Shown here: one piece after another, positions 15,845 to 25,165 of the stretch
Numbering within the stretch: the stretch's first letter is position 1
Layout: each line of letters opens with the position of its first letter
Assembly (NCBI GenBank): GCA_964569025.1
Contig: CAZMSQ010000004.1
Location: forward strand, 1-64,000
Direction of reading: 5' to 3'
Source: CAZMSQ01 sp964569025
GTDB taxonomy: Bacteria > Bacteroidota > Bacteroidia > Chitinophagales > Saprospiraceae
DNA: 64,000 nucleotides
The notes under the pieces: model-generated
Seen by the model: only the letters and a program-made list of their open reading frames with translations
The model's database searches: none
Told to the model about the DNA's origin: nothing
Made by a program: the position numbers and the translations under genes

Positions 15845-17692
15845 ATGTCCGTCATAGAACGCATTCAGCAAGAGGTTGCCAGCGCCATTCAGGCATTGTA
15901 TGGAGAAGGAGTGCTTCCATCAACAGTGCAGGTCAATACCACGAGACCGGAGTTTGAAGGAGAATATACAGTCGTCGTGTTTCCATACACCCGTGTTGCC
16001 AAGAAGAAACCTGAGCAAATCGGAGAAGAACTCGGAGCACATTTGCTGGCACATATGCCTGAGGTTGGAGGGGTACAGGTTATCAAAGGATTCCTAAACC
16101 TCTCCCTGACAGACGATTTCTGGTGTGGGTTCCTTCAAGAGGTTGCCAATCTGCCGGAATGGGGTTGCGGTGAGGCAAAATCGGAGACTGTGCTCATTGA
16201 GTTTTCTTCACCCAATACAAACAAACCTCTTCACCTTGGGCATGTCCGCAATATCCTCCTGGGTTGGTCTGCTTCCAAAATATTAAAAGCCAATGGTTAC
16301 AGGGTCATTAACACCCAGATTGTAAACGACCGGGGTATTGCGATCTGTCGCTCCATGCTGGCATGGCAGGAATTTGCAAACGGTGCTACACCTGATTCGG
16401 AGGGTGTCAAAGGAGATCATTTCGTAGGCCGGTACTATGTCGAATTTGCCAGTCGCTTTGAAACGGAATACCTCGAGTGGCAATCATCAGCTGAAGGCAA
16501 AAAGGTCTGCGCATCGCAAAAAAAAGGCGACCAATCCGATGCCGACTTCTTCAAGAGCTTCAAAAATGCCTATTTTAATACCCACAGCCGGCTCGGTGCT
16601 ATGGCACGCGATATGTTGATCCGGTGGGAAGCCGGTGATCCGGCAGTTCGGTCTTTATGGGAGCAGATGAACAGTTGGGTGTATGAAGGTTTTGACAAGA
16701 CATATGGCCGACTTGGGGTGAGTTTCGATAAACTTTACTACGAATCTGAAACTTACCTGCTCGGAAAGGAGCTCATTGATGGTGGCGTGTCAAAAGGCGT
16801 GCTTCGTAAAGATGGGAAGCGCGTCTGGGTAGATTTGGAGGATGCCGGACTTGGGGTGAAAACCATCATCAAAAGTGACGGGACCTCTACCTATACCAGT
16901 CAGGATGTGGGGACTGCCCATCAGCGTTATAAGGACTTTAAGGCGGAGCGCATGATCTACGTGGTGGCCGATGAGCAAAACAACCACTTCGATGTGCTTT
17001 TTGAGATTCTGTCCAGACTTGGGGAGCCTTATGCTGATGGACTGTTTCACCTCAGTTATGGGATGGTGGACTTGCCTGGTGGACGCATGAAATCCCGCGA
17101 AGGCAATGTGGTTGATGCAGATGACCTCATGGACGAAGTGGCAGCAGCAGCCCGCAAGGAGGCGGAATCGCTGGGATCGCTCGGAGATTTGCCGGCACAG
17201 GAGAAGAAAGAGATCTGGCGTCAGATTGGAATGGCTGCGCTCAAATTTTTTATTCTCAAGGTCAACCCCAGAAAGCGGATGACTTTCGATCCGGAGGAAT
17301 CTGTAGAGTTGCAGGGGCAGACAGGCCCATACATACAGTATGCCTATGTCAGAATGCGAGGTGTGGTTGAACGTGGGGCCCAGGAAGGGGTAAATTTAGC
17401 TGATGCCTCTGCCTATCAGAAGCTTGAACCGGCAGAAAAAGCGTTGCTGAAAAGCCTGATGGATTATCCCGGCGTCATTTCAACTGCCGCTCAGGAATAT
17501 GATCCGTCCCATGTCGCTGCCTGGTGCTATCAGGTGGCCAGACAGTACAGTAAATTTTGGCATGACCTCTCCATTTTTGGAGCTGCCAGCCCCGGTGCGG
17601 TGGCATTTCGGCTGCTTCTGAGCAGAGAAACAAGCCGAAGCTTGCGCCACGCGATGGACCTTCTGGGTATCGAAATGCCCTCTCAAATGTAA
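15845..17692 (+). CDS. argS: Arginyl-tRNA synthetase
   Basis: 615-residue class I synthetase charging tRNA-Arg. The N-terminal ~110 residues form the additional tRNA-binding domain. The HIGH signature appears as PNTNKPLHLGHVRN, and the catalytic domain includes YTSQDVGTAHQRY and the GRMKSREGNVVDADDL region that replaces KMSKS. The C-terminal helical anticodon-binding domain holds QGQTGPYIQYAYVRMRG. It is a little longer than most bacterial ArgRS because of an insert around residues 215-240 (YLEWQSSAEGKKVCASQKK). glnS follows after 51 bp, probably in the same transcript. Confidence 0.96.
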   Translation: MSVIERIQQEVASAIQALYGEGVLPSTVQVNTTRPEFEGEYTVVVFPYTRVAKKKPEQIGEELGAHLLAHMPEVGGVQVIKGFLNLSLTDDFWCGFLQEVANLPEWGCGEAKSETVLIEFSSPNTNKPLHLGHVRNILLGWSASKILKANGYRVINTQIVNDRGIAICRSMLAWQEFANGATPDSEGVKGDHFVGRYYVEFASRFETEYLEWQSSAEGKKVCASQKKGDQSDADFFKSFKNAYFNTHSRLGAMARDMLIRWEAGDPAVRSLWEQMNSWVYEGFDKTYGRLGVSFDKLYYESETYLLGKELIDGGVSKGVLRKDGKRVWVDLEDAGLGVKTIIKSDGTSTYTSQDVGTAHQRYKDFKAERMIYVVADEQNNHFDVLFEILSRLGEPYADGLFHLSYGMVDLPGGRMKSREGNVVDADDLMDEVAAAARKEAESLGSLGDLPAQEKKEIWRQIGMAALKFFILKVNPRKRMTFDPEESVELQGQTGPYIQYAYVRMRGVVERGAQEGVNLADASAYQKLEPAEKALLKSLMDYPGVISTAAQEYDPSHVAAWCYQVARQYSKFWHDLSIFGAASPGAVAFRLLLSRETSRSLRHAMDLLGIEMPSQM

Positions 17693-17743
17693 TTCAAAGG
17701 GGTTGCGCAACCTCTTCCATTCTCATACGAAAAACTGAAAGCC

Positions 17744-19417
17744 ATGTCCGAAACCCGGGAATCGCTCAATTTCATCGAACAGTTCATCGAAGCTGACATT
17801 GCTTCCGGTAAGCATGAAGGCCGAGTACACACCCGGTTTCCGCCCGAACCGAACGGATATCTCCATATTGGTCATGCAAAGGCCATCTGTATCAATTTTG
17901 GCATCGCCGCGAGGTACGGCGGTAAGGTCAATCTGCGCTTTGATGATACCAACCCGGAAAAGGAAAAAACTGACTATGTCAATGCCATCCGAAATGACGT
18001 GTCATGGCTTGGCTTTTCGTGGGACGGAGAGTACTACGCATCAGATTATTTCGGCCAGCTTTATGAATTTGCGCTTCAACTGATTCGTGATGGCAAGGCA
18101 TATGTCGATGATTCGACCCCCGATGAGATGGCAGCCATGAAGGGAGATACAAATACCCCGGGCATTGAAAGCTCTTACAGAAGTCGCACTCCTGAAGATA
18201 ATCTGGCCCTCTTTGAGGGGATGAAGAATGGTGATTCCCCAGAGGGCTCCAGGGTGCTTCGTGCAAAAATTGATATGGTGCACCCCAACCTTCTGATGCG
18301 TGACCCCATTCTCTATCGCATCAAAAAGGCACACCACCATCGCACTGGAGACCAGTGGGTTATCTATCCGATGTACGACATGGCCCATGGCCAGTCTGAC
18401 TCAATTGAGGGGATCACCCACTCCCTGTGCTCACTCGAGTTTGAAAACCACCGCCCGCTCTATAACTGGCTCATCGAGCAGTTGCAGATTTTCCCCTCGC
18501 GGCAAATTGAATTCTCACGCCTCAACCTGAACTACACGGTCATGAGCAAGCGGCGATTGCTGAGGCTTGTAGAGGAAGGTAAGGTGAGCGGCTGGGATGA
18601 TCCGCGGATGCCGACTCTCTCTGCTATGAGACGGCGAGGCTACACCCCGGAGTCTATCCGGACCTTCATAGATAAGGTGGGAGTTTCAAAACGTGAAAAT
18701 ATCATTGACCTGTCCCTGCTTGAGCACTGTGTGCGTGACCACTTAAATCAAATTGCCTTGCGGGTCATGTGCGTCATGGACCCCCTCAAGGTGGTCATTA
18801 CCAACTATCCCGAAGACCAGGTCGAGATGATGAGCATCCAGAATAATCCCGAAGATGATGCCGCGGGATACAGAGAGGTTCCATTCTCCAAAGTCCTGTA
18901 CATTGAGCAGGAAGACTTCATGGAAGATCCGCCAAAAAAATATTTCCGGATGGGCCCCGGCCGCAATGTGCGCCTGAAAGGTGCCTACATTTTGCATTGT
19001 GACGAGGTGGTCAAAAATCCAGATGGCAGCATTCAAGAAGTCCGCTGTACATACTTCCCCGATTCCAGGAGCGGTGCAGACACCTCGGGAATCAAAGCAA
19101 AGGGGACGCTCCACTGGGTCTCAGCCCCGCACGCCATCCCCGTTGAAACCCGTCTTTATGACCGCCTTTTCCACGATCCCTCGCCCGATGGCCACAAAGA
19201 CAGAGACTTCACAGAATTTCTGAATCCTGATTCTCTGCATGTCGTGCAACATGCGCTCGCAGAACCGTGGCTCTCAACTGCCACAGATGGGACCTCTTAC
19301 CAGTTCCTCAGAAAAGGCTACTTCTGCCTCGATCCAGACAGCACTCCTGAACGACTCGTCTTCAACCGCTCTGTGACTCTCAAAGACAATTGGGCCAAAT
19401 TGGCTGCAAAAGGTTGA
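17744..19417 (+). CDS. glnS: Glutaminyl-tRNA synthetase
   Basis: 557-residue class I synthetase. HIGH motif: PPEPNGYLHIGHAKAI; KMSKS variant: TVMSKRRL; FDDTNPEKEK is the characteristic Glx-RS motif. The C-terminal beta-barrel anticodon domain ends with RKGYFCLDPDS and FNRSVTLKD. The family is GlnRS rather than GluRS because of the long C-terminal two-barrel region and the VMCVMDPLKVVITNYP segment. Presence of a dedicated GlnRS is usual in Bacteroidetes. A strong compound palindrome follows 10 bp after the stop. Confidence 0.96.
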   Translation: MSETRESLNFIEQFIEADIASGKHEGRVHTRFPPEPNGYLHIGHAKAICINFGIAARYGGKVNLRFDDTNPEKEKTDYVNAIRNDVSWLGFSWDGEYYASDYFGQLYEFALQLIRDGKAYVDDSTPDEMAAMKGDTNTPGIESSYRSRTPEDNLALFEGMKNGDSPEGSRVLRAKIDMVHPNLLMRDPILYRIKKAHHHRTGDQWVIYPMYDMAHGQSDSIEGITHSLCSLEFENHRPLYNWLIEQLQIFPSRQIEFSRLNLNYTVMSKRRLLRLVEEGKVSGWDDPRMPTLSAMRRRGYTPESIRTFIDKVGVSKRENIIDLSLLEHCVRDHLNQIALRVMCVMDPLKVVITNYPEDQVEMMSIQNNPEDDAAGYREVPFSKVLYIEQEDFMEDPPKKYFRMGPGRNVRLKGAYILHCDEVVKNPDGSIQEVRCTYFPDSRSGADTSGIKAKGTLHWVSAPHAIPVETRLYDRLFHDPSPDGHKDRDFTEFLNPDSLHVVQHALAEPWLSTATDGTSYQFLRKGYFCLDPDSTPERLVFNRSVTLKDNWAKLAAKG

Positions 19418-19427
19418 ACTTACCCTT

Positions 19428-19480
19428 GACCCGGTCGGACCGCTATAGCGGTCCGACGGCTATAGCTGTCCGACCGGGTC
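19428..19480. repeat. Compound palindrome after glnS
   Basis: Perfect 13-bp inverted arms (19428-19440 and 19468-19480, GACCCGGTCGGAC) enclose two copies of the palindrome GCTATAGC. Inside, 19434-19457 is by itself a perfect 24-bp palindrome. Two 17-bp near-direct repeats (19441-19457 and 19458-19474) differ at two positions. No T-tract follows, so this is not a simple intrinsic terminator. It could fold as one long hairpin or as a branched structure, and resembles a REP/MITE-like dispersed element or a protein-binding site. Confidence 0.8.
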
Positions 19481-19532
19481 AGCCAGAAGCAAAGCGAAAA
19501 GTTGTTGGTTGTGTTGAGCCTTGGGTAGTGGC

Positions 19533-20231
19533 TTAATGGTGAAAAAGCGGTGTTGAAGGGGTAGGGCGGGGGGAAGCCTGCAGTGAGATGCCGAATCCAG
19601 CGGGTGTGATGGCAGGGGAGAGGTGGAGGGAGAGATCGTCGCTGACGTCAAACTGCATGAGGTGGGCGTCGACATAAGCGTCGAGGCCATTGAGCAGGTA
19701 GAAAATCCCAACTCCGATGGTCATGAGCTCCCGGTTTTTTCGGTACTGGTCGCGCCGACTTCTCAGAGCGCGCTCTGAGTCGATGGATGTGCCGGAGAAT
19801 TCGTGGGGTAAATCTGCAAGGCGGAGTTCCAGGGCGGTTTGAAAACGGTCTTCCCGGTCACGCTGCCAGTTGATGCCTGCGAAAAGTGCTGCGAAACCGC
19901 CATATACCAGTCCTACTTTTACGTATTTTTTATTGTAAAACTGACCGGCCCCGGGAAGAATCAGGGAATAAGCCAATGCTCTGCCCGGTGTCGGGTAGGG
20001 TTGGGGCGAAAAAAGGACCTTGAGAAGGCCGTTTTTTTCAGATTTGACATTGGTACTGATCGAATCTGATTGGATTTGTTCGCGGGCCGGGAGTGTATCG
20101 GTCGACTGGGCCGACAGGGTGCGTATGGAAGCAGTGAGGACGAGGAAGCATAGGAAGCACACTCCCAATCTCATGGTGCTTATGATGCAGAGAACCACTG
20201 TTTGGTGTGTTGTCAGTGGCCGTGACTTCAT
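19533..20231 (-). CDS. DUF5683 family membrane protein
   Basis: 232 residues. A signal peptide (LGVCFLCFLVLTASIRTLSAQ) is followed by a polar stretch and then the DUF5683 core: PTPGRALAYSLILPGAGQFYNKKY, a helix GLVYGGFAALFAG and a second helical segment IGVGIFYLLNGLDAYVDAHL. Genes of this family regularly follow parB in Bacteroidetes, as here. The start overlaps the parB stop by ATGA; an internal ATG at 20174 would give a tidier signal peptide and may be the true start. Function unknown; the GAGQFYNKKY motif is shared with TM2-type membrane proteins. Confidence 0.85.
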   Translation of the reverse strand: MKSRPLTTHQTVVLCIISTMRLGVCFLCFLVLTASIRTLSAQSTDTLPAREQIQSDSISTNVKSEKNGLLKVLFSPQPYPTPGRALAYSLILPGAGQFYNKKYVKVGLVYGGFAALFAGINWQRDREDRFQTALELRLADLPHEFSGTSIDSERALRSRRDQYRKNRELMTIGVGIFYLLNGLDAYVDAHLMQFDVSDDLSLHLSPAITPAGFGISLQASPRPTPSTPLFHH

Positions 20232-21163
20232 TGATCCAACAGCTCGATCAGGTGATTGAACTCGTCGAGGGTCTGAAAGGGAATAACCAGCTGGCCGGCG
20301 TTGTCTTTTGAGAGCTTGATGGAGAGGCCGCCGATTCCGAGATGCTGTCTGAGCTGATCTTGTACCCGGGCATATTGTTCCGGAAGGCCTTTTGATCTTC
20401 GGGAACGTGTTGAGCGGCCTTGTTTTGATTTCCAGGCTTTGGCTCTCTGTTCGGTGGCCCTGACGGAAAGACCATGGTTGATGATATCCTGAAATAAGGC
20501 CTTTTGAAAGGCGTAATCTCCGATGGCGGAGAGTTCACGAGCGTGCCCCATTGAAATCTGTCCATCGCTGATGCCTTCCTGAATGATTTCAGGTAATTTC
20601 AGCAACTGAAGGTAATTGGTAATAGTAGAGCGACCCTTCCCAACACGCTCAGAAAGAGCCATGTCTGTGAGGTTACACTCTTCCTTTAAGCGAGAATAGG
20701 TAATCGCAATTTCAATGGCATTCAGGTCTTCTCTCTGGATGTTCTCGACAAGAGCCATTTCAAGCGATTCCTGATCATTAGCCAGTCGGATGTAGGCCGG
20801 CACTTCTTTCAGGCCTGCCATTTGAGAGGCTCTCAGGCGGCGCTCCCCGGAAATAAGTTGATATTCATTTTCATTGATTCGTCGGACGGTAATGGGCTGT
20901 ATCAGACCGTGGATCCGAATGGAAGCAGCGAGCTCCTCGAGTGCTTGTGAATCAAACTCCCGACGAGGGTTGTAGGGGTTGACATGAACCATTTCAATAG
21001 GAAGAGGAGCAACAGTACTGGAAAGTTTCTTCACCAGTTCTTCCTGCTGTGTACCGCTTTCTGTGTCAATGTTGCCCAATAGAGCGCGCACGCCCTGACC
21101 GAGTTGACGGCGTGGGTTGCTTTTTTTTGCCATAACGGGGTTTATTTGTCCAGTTCGGACCAA
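20228..21163 (-). CDS. parB: ParB/Spo0J chromosome-partitioning protein
   Basis: 311 residues that bind parS and load SMC, also a CTP-dependent clamp in this family. The ParB/Srx CTPase core is seen as EMVHVNPYNPRREFD, IRIHGLIQPITVRRI and the GERRLRASQMAGL motif. The DNA-binding helix-turn-helix is LSERVGKGRSTITNYLQLLKLP. The C-terminal dimerisation region is short. Preceded by parA (50 bp gap) and followed by DUF5683 with an ATGA overlap. The first codon annotated may be upstream of the real one; MAKKSNPRRQLGQGVRALL (from 21133) is an equally good start. Confidence 0.94.
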   Translation of the reverse strand: MVRTGQINPVMAKKSNPRRQLGQGVRALLGNIDTESGTQQEELVKKLSSTVAPLPIEMVHVNPYNPRREFDSQALEELAASIRIHGLIQPITVRRINENEYQLISGERRLRASQMAGLKEVPAYIRLANDQESLEMALVENIQREDLNAIEIAITYSRLKEECNLTDMALSERVGKGRSTITNYLQLLKLPEIIQEGISDGQISMGHARELSAIGDYAFQKALFQDIINHGLSVRATEQRAKAWKSKQGRSTRSRRSKGLPEQYARVQDQLRQHLGIGGLSIKLSKDNAGQLVIPFQTLDEFNHLIELLDQ

Positions 21164-21213
21164 ACCAGCCGGAATGTACCGAGGGGGTCAAAGAGCCCCT
21201 CGGGCAGTGTCCT

Positions 21214-22023
21214 TCATCCGACCTTGGTCTTGATATCTTCTTTTCGAATGCTGATGATGTCAGCATTCTTTTCCAAAAATTCTTTCGCCAGATTGAAAAA
21301 ATTCACGCTGCCTTTGCTGGCGGCGTCATATAAAACGACCGGAAGATGAAGGTTTGGAGCCTCACCAATTTTAGAGTTCCGGTGAATGACTGTATCAAAT
21401 ACCTGACCCTTGAAATACTCCCTGACCTCATTGACCACTTCGTTGGCCAACCGGAGGCGTGAGTCATACATGGATAGCAGAATCCCTTCGACTTCGAGAC
21501 GTGGATTGAGCTGCTTTTTGACCAGACTTATGGTGTTTTTCAGTTTGCCGAGGCCTTCAAGGGCGAAAAATTCACATTGTACGGGGATGAGAACCGAATC
21601 TGCAGCTGTCAGTGCATTGATTGTCACCAGCCCAAGCGATGGCAGGCAGTCGATGAATACGTAGTCGAAATCATCCCGAATCTGATCTACAATGCTTTTC
21701 ATCACATATTCTCGCCTGAGACGACTTACCAGTTCAAGCTCGGCTCCAACCAGGTCGATGTGAGAAGGGAGGACAAAAAGATTGGGAGTTTCGGTTTCCA
21801 GAATTGCCTCTGCCGGGTCGGCATCATTGACCATGCAATCGTAGATGCTTGCCTTTATTTTGTCTGGAAACAGCCCGACTCCTGATGTAGAATTCGCCTG
21901 AGGATCAGCATCAATGAGTAGCACCTTTTTTTCAAGGATGGCAAGGCTGGCGGAAAGATTGATTGCGGTGGTGGTTTTTCCGACTCCTCCCTTTTGGTTG
22001 GCAATAGCAATGACTTTTCCCAT
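21214..22023 (-). CDS. parA: ParA/Soj chromosome-partitioning ATPase
   Basis: 269-residue P-loop ATPase of the MinD/ParA superfamily. It starts MGKVIAIANQKGGVGKTTT with the deviant Walker A motif, followed by LLIDADPQANSTSGVG (Walker A') and YVFIDCLPSLGLVT (Walker B). It partners with ParB in chromosome segregation. The start at MGKV is standard for the family; an in-frame extension of about 60 residues toward 22206 reads into the neighbouring UPF0173 gene and is rejected. Confidence 0.96.
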   Translation of the reverse strand: MGKVIAIANQKGGVGKTTTAINLSASLAILEKKVLLIDADPQANSTSGVGLFPDKIKASIYDCMVNDADPAEAILETETPNLFVLPSHIDLVGAELELVSRLRREYVMKSIVDQIRDDFDYVFIDCLPSLGLVTINALTAADSVLIPVQCEFFALEGLGKLKNTISLVKKQLNPRLEVEGILLSMYDSRLRLANEVVNEVREYFKGQVFDTVIHRNSKIGEAPNLHLPVVLYDAASKGSVNFFNLAKEFLEKNADIISIRKEDIKTKVG

Positions 22024-22096
22024 GGAGTACAATTTACAGTTGGTTTGTAGTGGTGCCCGTTCGTCCGAAGACGGCCTCTCATGGCGCCTGATCAGT

Positions 22097-22777
22097 TTAT
22101 AGGTGAATGCTCTTGCCTGGTATGGGCAAAAGTAATTCTTTTCCGGCTTCCCGGAAAGCATTTTGAGCCGCCTCATGATCAATTCGGATATAGCCGAATG
22201 TGTCATAATGGCACCCTATGATTTGCTTGCAGCCGATGAAATCTGCTGCTAACACTGCATCTTCATACCCCATGGTAAAGCAATCACCAATTGGGAGAAT
22301 TGCTAAATCGAGGGGCGGACATGTCATTGGAATGAGCTTCATATCCATGGTCAAAGCGGTATCTCCTGCAAAATAGATGCAGCCCTCTTCGTTCCACAAT
22401 ACAAATCCACCCGGATTACCAGCGTATGAGCCGTCGGGAAAGGAGGAAGAATGCACGGCATTGACATATTTCAGTGTGCCAAAGTCGAAGGTCCATTTTC
22501 CCCCATGATTTAATGGCTGCACAGGAAACCCTTTGTTCCCGAAAAAAGTCGCCACCTCAAAGTTCGATACAATGGTCGCCCCACTATTCGAGGCTATAGA
22601 CTCCGCATCTGCAAGGTGGTCCTGATGCCCATGGCTGATAAATATGAAATCAGGCTTTAACGCCTGGCTGTCTATTTCTGAGGCAAGTTCATTTGGCGAG
22701 ATGAAAGGGTCGAACAAAAGTGTTTGTCCTTTGGTTGCTATGGCAAAACAGGAATGTCCGTAATATGTGATAACCAT
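22097..22777 (-). CDS. UPF0173 metal-dependent hydrolase (metallo-beta-lactamase fold)
   Basis: 226 residues. The metallo-beta-lactamase signature is clear: TYYGHSCFAI at the start, SHGHQDHLAD (HxHxDH with Gln), CIYFAGDTALTMDM, and a terminal IGCHYDTFG. This combination, including the short N-terminal sheet and PIGDCFTMG, is UPF0173 (YtkL-like), whose substrate is not known. It lies upstream of parA on the same strand with a 73-bp gap. A purine-poor upstream region gives CCTCCTGAAA just before the ATG. Confidence 0.9.
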   Translation of the reverse strand: MVITYYGHSCFAIATKGQTLLFDPFISPNELASEIDSQALKPDFIFISHGHQDHLADAESIASNSGATIVSNFEVATFFGNKGFPVQPLNHGGKWTFDFGTLKYVNAVHSSSFPDGSYAGNPGGFVLWNEEGCIYFAGDTALTMDMKLIPMTCPPLDLAILPIGDCFTMGYEDAVLAADFIGCKQIIGCHYDTFGYIRIDHEAAQNAFREAGKELLLPIPGKSIHL

Positions 22778-22933
22778 TTTCAGGAGGGGTTGGCTTCAGA
22801 TTTATGCTTCTCGCATTCCCGAAAATAGGCTTTTTTAACAAAAGACACAGAAAAACAGAACACCTTTTGAGCTTTTTAATCCATCATTTTTCGAGCACTT
22901 TAAGTGAGATATGGGTAAACAAAACACAAACAA

Positions 22934-23479
22934 ATGGTTACAGTTATTTCTTCAAGTAATAGATCGCAGGGGAAAGGTCTCATTTTTGCAAAGTATTTCC
23001 ACAATCTGATGAATGATCGCCTTGGAGGTGATGAAGTCAGGTTTCTGTCACTCGAGCTGCTTCCCACTGATATGAACAACCCTGGAATGTACAAAGAGGG
23101 AGGTCAGCATCCTGCTGTTGGAGCTATTCAAGACACGTATCTACTTCCGGCGGAGAAATGGCTGTTCGTCGTGCCTGAGTACAATGGAAGTTTTCCGGGT
23201 ATTCTCAAATTTTTTCTGGATGCCTGCTCTGTCCGCAAATATGCAGAAACATTCAAGGGAAAAAAAGTGGCACTCGTTGGGGTTGGTTCCGGAAGAGGGG
23301 GGAACATCAGAGGTATGGAGCACCTGACAGGTATTCTCAATTATCTGGGTATGAATGTGATGCCACACAAGCTCCCAATTTCAGGGATCTCCAATTTGAT
23401 GGATGAGAATGATGCCATAACTGATGCTGAAACACTCAAAACTATGGCTGAATTTGTTGATTCATTTCTCCAATTCTGA
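22934..23479 (+). CDS. NAD(P)H-dependent FMN reductase
   Basis: 181-residue flavodoxin-like oxidoreductase. It begins VTVISSSNRSQGKGLIFA, the FMN phosphate loop, and carries the diagnostic PEYNGSFPGILKFFLDA (PEYN motif) and VALVGVGSGRGGN. It resembles azoreductase/chromate reductase (YieF/ArsH-like) proteins reducing quinones or other acceptors. The gene faces away from UPF0173 across a 156-bp intergenic region in which I found no exact TAnnTTTG box. A small membrane protein gene follows 16 bp later. Confidence 0.9.
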   Translation: MVTVISSSNRSQGKGLIFAKYFHNLMNDRLGGDEVRFLSLELLPTDMNNPGMYKEGGQHPAVGAIQDTYLLPAEKWLFVVPEYNGSFPGILKFFLDACSVRKYAETFKGKKVALVGVGSGRGGNIRGMEHLTGILNYLGMNVMPHKLPISGISNLMDENDAITDAETLKTMAEFVDSFLQF

Positions 23480-23495
23480 CCGCAATGACCAACGC

Positions 23496-23723
23496 ATGAA
23501 ACATTCAGCTCTTACATACAGTCTTCTTTTCCTGGTTGCACTCATGGCGATTGTCGGCGGAATCGGATTATTTGATTCCGCTGTGTACGTCTTCTGGGCA
23601 ATGGCCATCGTGCCCGTGCTCATTGGACTGAACGTTGTGGCGGTGCTGCGTGCAGAAAAAAATTCCTCCGGGAATGGTTTGCCCGCTCAGGATGATGACG
23701 ATCAATGGTATGAGCGGTACTAA
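23496..23723 (+). CDS. Small membrane protein of unknown function
   Basis: 75 residues with two hydrophobic helices (TYSLLFLVALMAIVGGIG and VYVFWAMAIVPVLIGLNVVAV) followed by a polar acidic tail ending PAQDDDDQWYERY. No family recognised. It follows the FMN reductase in the same transcript, and its stop overlaps the convergent pepT stop (TAA/TAG share bases 23721-23722). Confidence 0.6.
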   Translation: MKHSALTYSLLFLVALMAIVGGIGLFDSAVYVFWAMAIVPVLIGLNVVAVLRAEKNSSGNGLPAQDDDDQWYERY

Positions 23724-24970
23724 GACTGTTCCTCCCAGATGGCAGCAAGATTGAGAATTGTTTCGACAGACTTTTCCATATCCTGCACTGACACCCATTC
23801 TTCGCGAGAATGGAAAGCGTGTTCTCCTGCAAAGATATTAGGGCAGGGGAGACCCATCAATGACAGCCTCGATCCATCTGTTCCTCCTCTTATGCTCCTC
23901 AGCAAAGGCTCAATGCCGGCCCGTTTCATGGCTTCCATGGCATGGCTGATTACCTGAGGATGCTGGTCGAGCACCGATTTCATGTTTCGGTACTGATGCT
24001 CTATCTGAAAAGTGAGCTGCGAAGCCGGGTACTGTTTCATCACCTCTTCGGCAATGCGCTTCAACACGTTGGCATGCGCCTCCAGGCTGGATTCATCAAA
24101 GTCTCTGACAAGGCATTGAAGCTGGGCTTCTTCGACGGTCCCTGACAGGTGATAAGGGTGGAGAAAGCCTTCTTTTTCGGAGGTTGTTTCCGGAGACAAT
24201 CCATCTTTTGGAAGCCGGGAAACAATGTCGCACACGGCTTTGAGGGCGCTCTCTAATTTTCCCTTCGCAAAGCCCGGATGGATACTTACCCCTTTGACAG
24301 TCAATATGATTCGGTCTGCTGAAAATGTTTCATCCTCGAGGGTACCCAGTTTTTCGCCATCGACTGTATAGCCGAAATCGGCCCCGAGTTTTTCCATGTC
24401 AACATGATCCACACCACGACCGATTTCTTCATCGGGTGTAAAAAGGATGCGGATTTTTCCGTGCCTGATTGTCGGATCGGTAAGAAAACGGTGGGTTGCC
24501 GTCATAATGGCAGCCAGCCCGGCCTTGTTGTCTGCGCCGAGAAGGGTGGTGCCAGAGGCGGTGACGATGTCATTCCCGATCTGATCCAGTAAATCCGGGT
24601 GGTCTTTCGGATCCAGCACTACGTCAGGATCGTCAGGTAATACAATGGATCCACCTGAGTAAGCATGGTGGACAATGGGTTTGATGCCAGCTCCGGGTGC
24701 ATCAGGAGAGGTATCCATGTGGGAGCAAAAACAGATGACAGGGACAGACTCCTTATCTGTGTTTGCCGGAATGGTGGCATAGACATAGCCATGGTCATCT
24801 ATATGTGCATCTGATACGCCCATTTGTTGCAGTTCATCGACCAGGAGGCGGCCGAGATTTTTCTGCTTTTCAGTTGAGGGGACAGATTGGGAGGTTTCAT
24901 CAGATTGGGTATCGATGACGACATAGCGCAGGAAACGCTCAAGAACAGGTGGATGGGATGGTGCAGACAT
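23720..24970 (-). CDS. pepT: Peptidase T (tripeptide aminopeptidase)
   Basis: 416-residue M20B zinc peptidase. Metal and catalytic motifs are in order: CFCSHMDTSPDAPG (His ligand, catalytic Asp), LGADNKAGLAAI (bridging Asp), FTPDEEIGRGVDH (catalytic Glu and ligand Glu), TVDGEKLGTLEDETF (Asp ligand) and AGEHAFHSREEWV (His ligand). Cytosolic; removes the N-terminal residue from tripeptides. The start at MSAPSHPPV gives the usual length. The long in-frame upstream extension to 25480 runs antisense to the exonuclease gene. A TATCTTTA box (one mismatch from consensus) lies about 35 bp upstream. Confidence 0.94.
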   Translation of the reverse strand: MSAPSHPPVLERFLRYVVIDTQSDETSQSVPSTEKQKNLGRLLVDELQQMGVSDAHIDDHGYVYATIPANTDKESVPVICFCSHMDTSPDAPGAGIKPIVHHAYSGGSIVLPDDPDVVLDPKDHPDLLDQIGNDIVTASGTTLLGADNKAGLAAIMTATHRFLTDPTIRHGKIRILFTPDEEIGRGVDHVDMEKLGADFGYTVDGEKLGTLEDETFSADRIILTVKGVSIHPGFAKGKLESALKAVCDIVSRLPKDGLSPETTSEKEGFLHPYHLSGTVEEAQLQCLVRDFDESSLEAHANVLKRIAEEVMKQYPASQLTFQIEHQYRNMKSVLDQHPQVISHAMEAMKRAGIEPLLRSIRGGTDGSRLSLMGLPCPNIFAGEHAFHSREEWVSVQDMEKSVETILNLAAIWEEQS

Positions 24971-25165
24971 GGAATGGATAGTAAGGATGGAGAATGGGTT
25001 AAAGATAGGGGATAATGGGAAATATGAAGGAATGCGGGAAAACCTATGTGATAAGAGAGGTTCTAATTCTCTATTTAACATAATATAAATTATGTGCAAA
25101 AAGGAGTGCCGAATCTGAATTTTCCCGTACCTTTCGTAACCATCATTACAGCCTACAATTTCATC

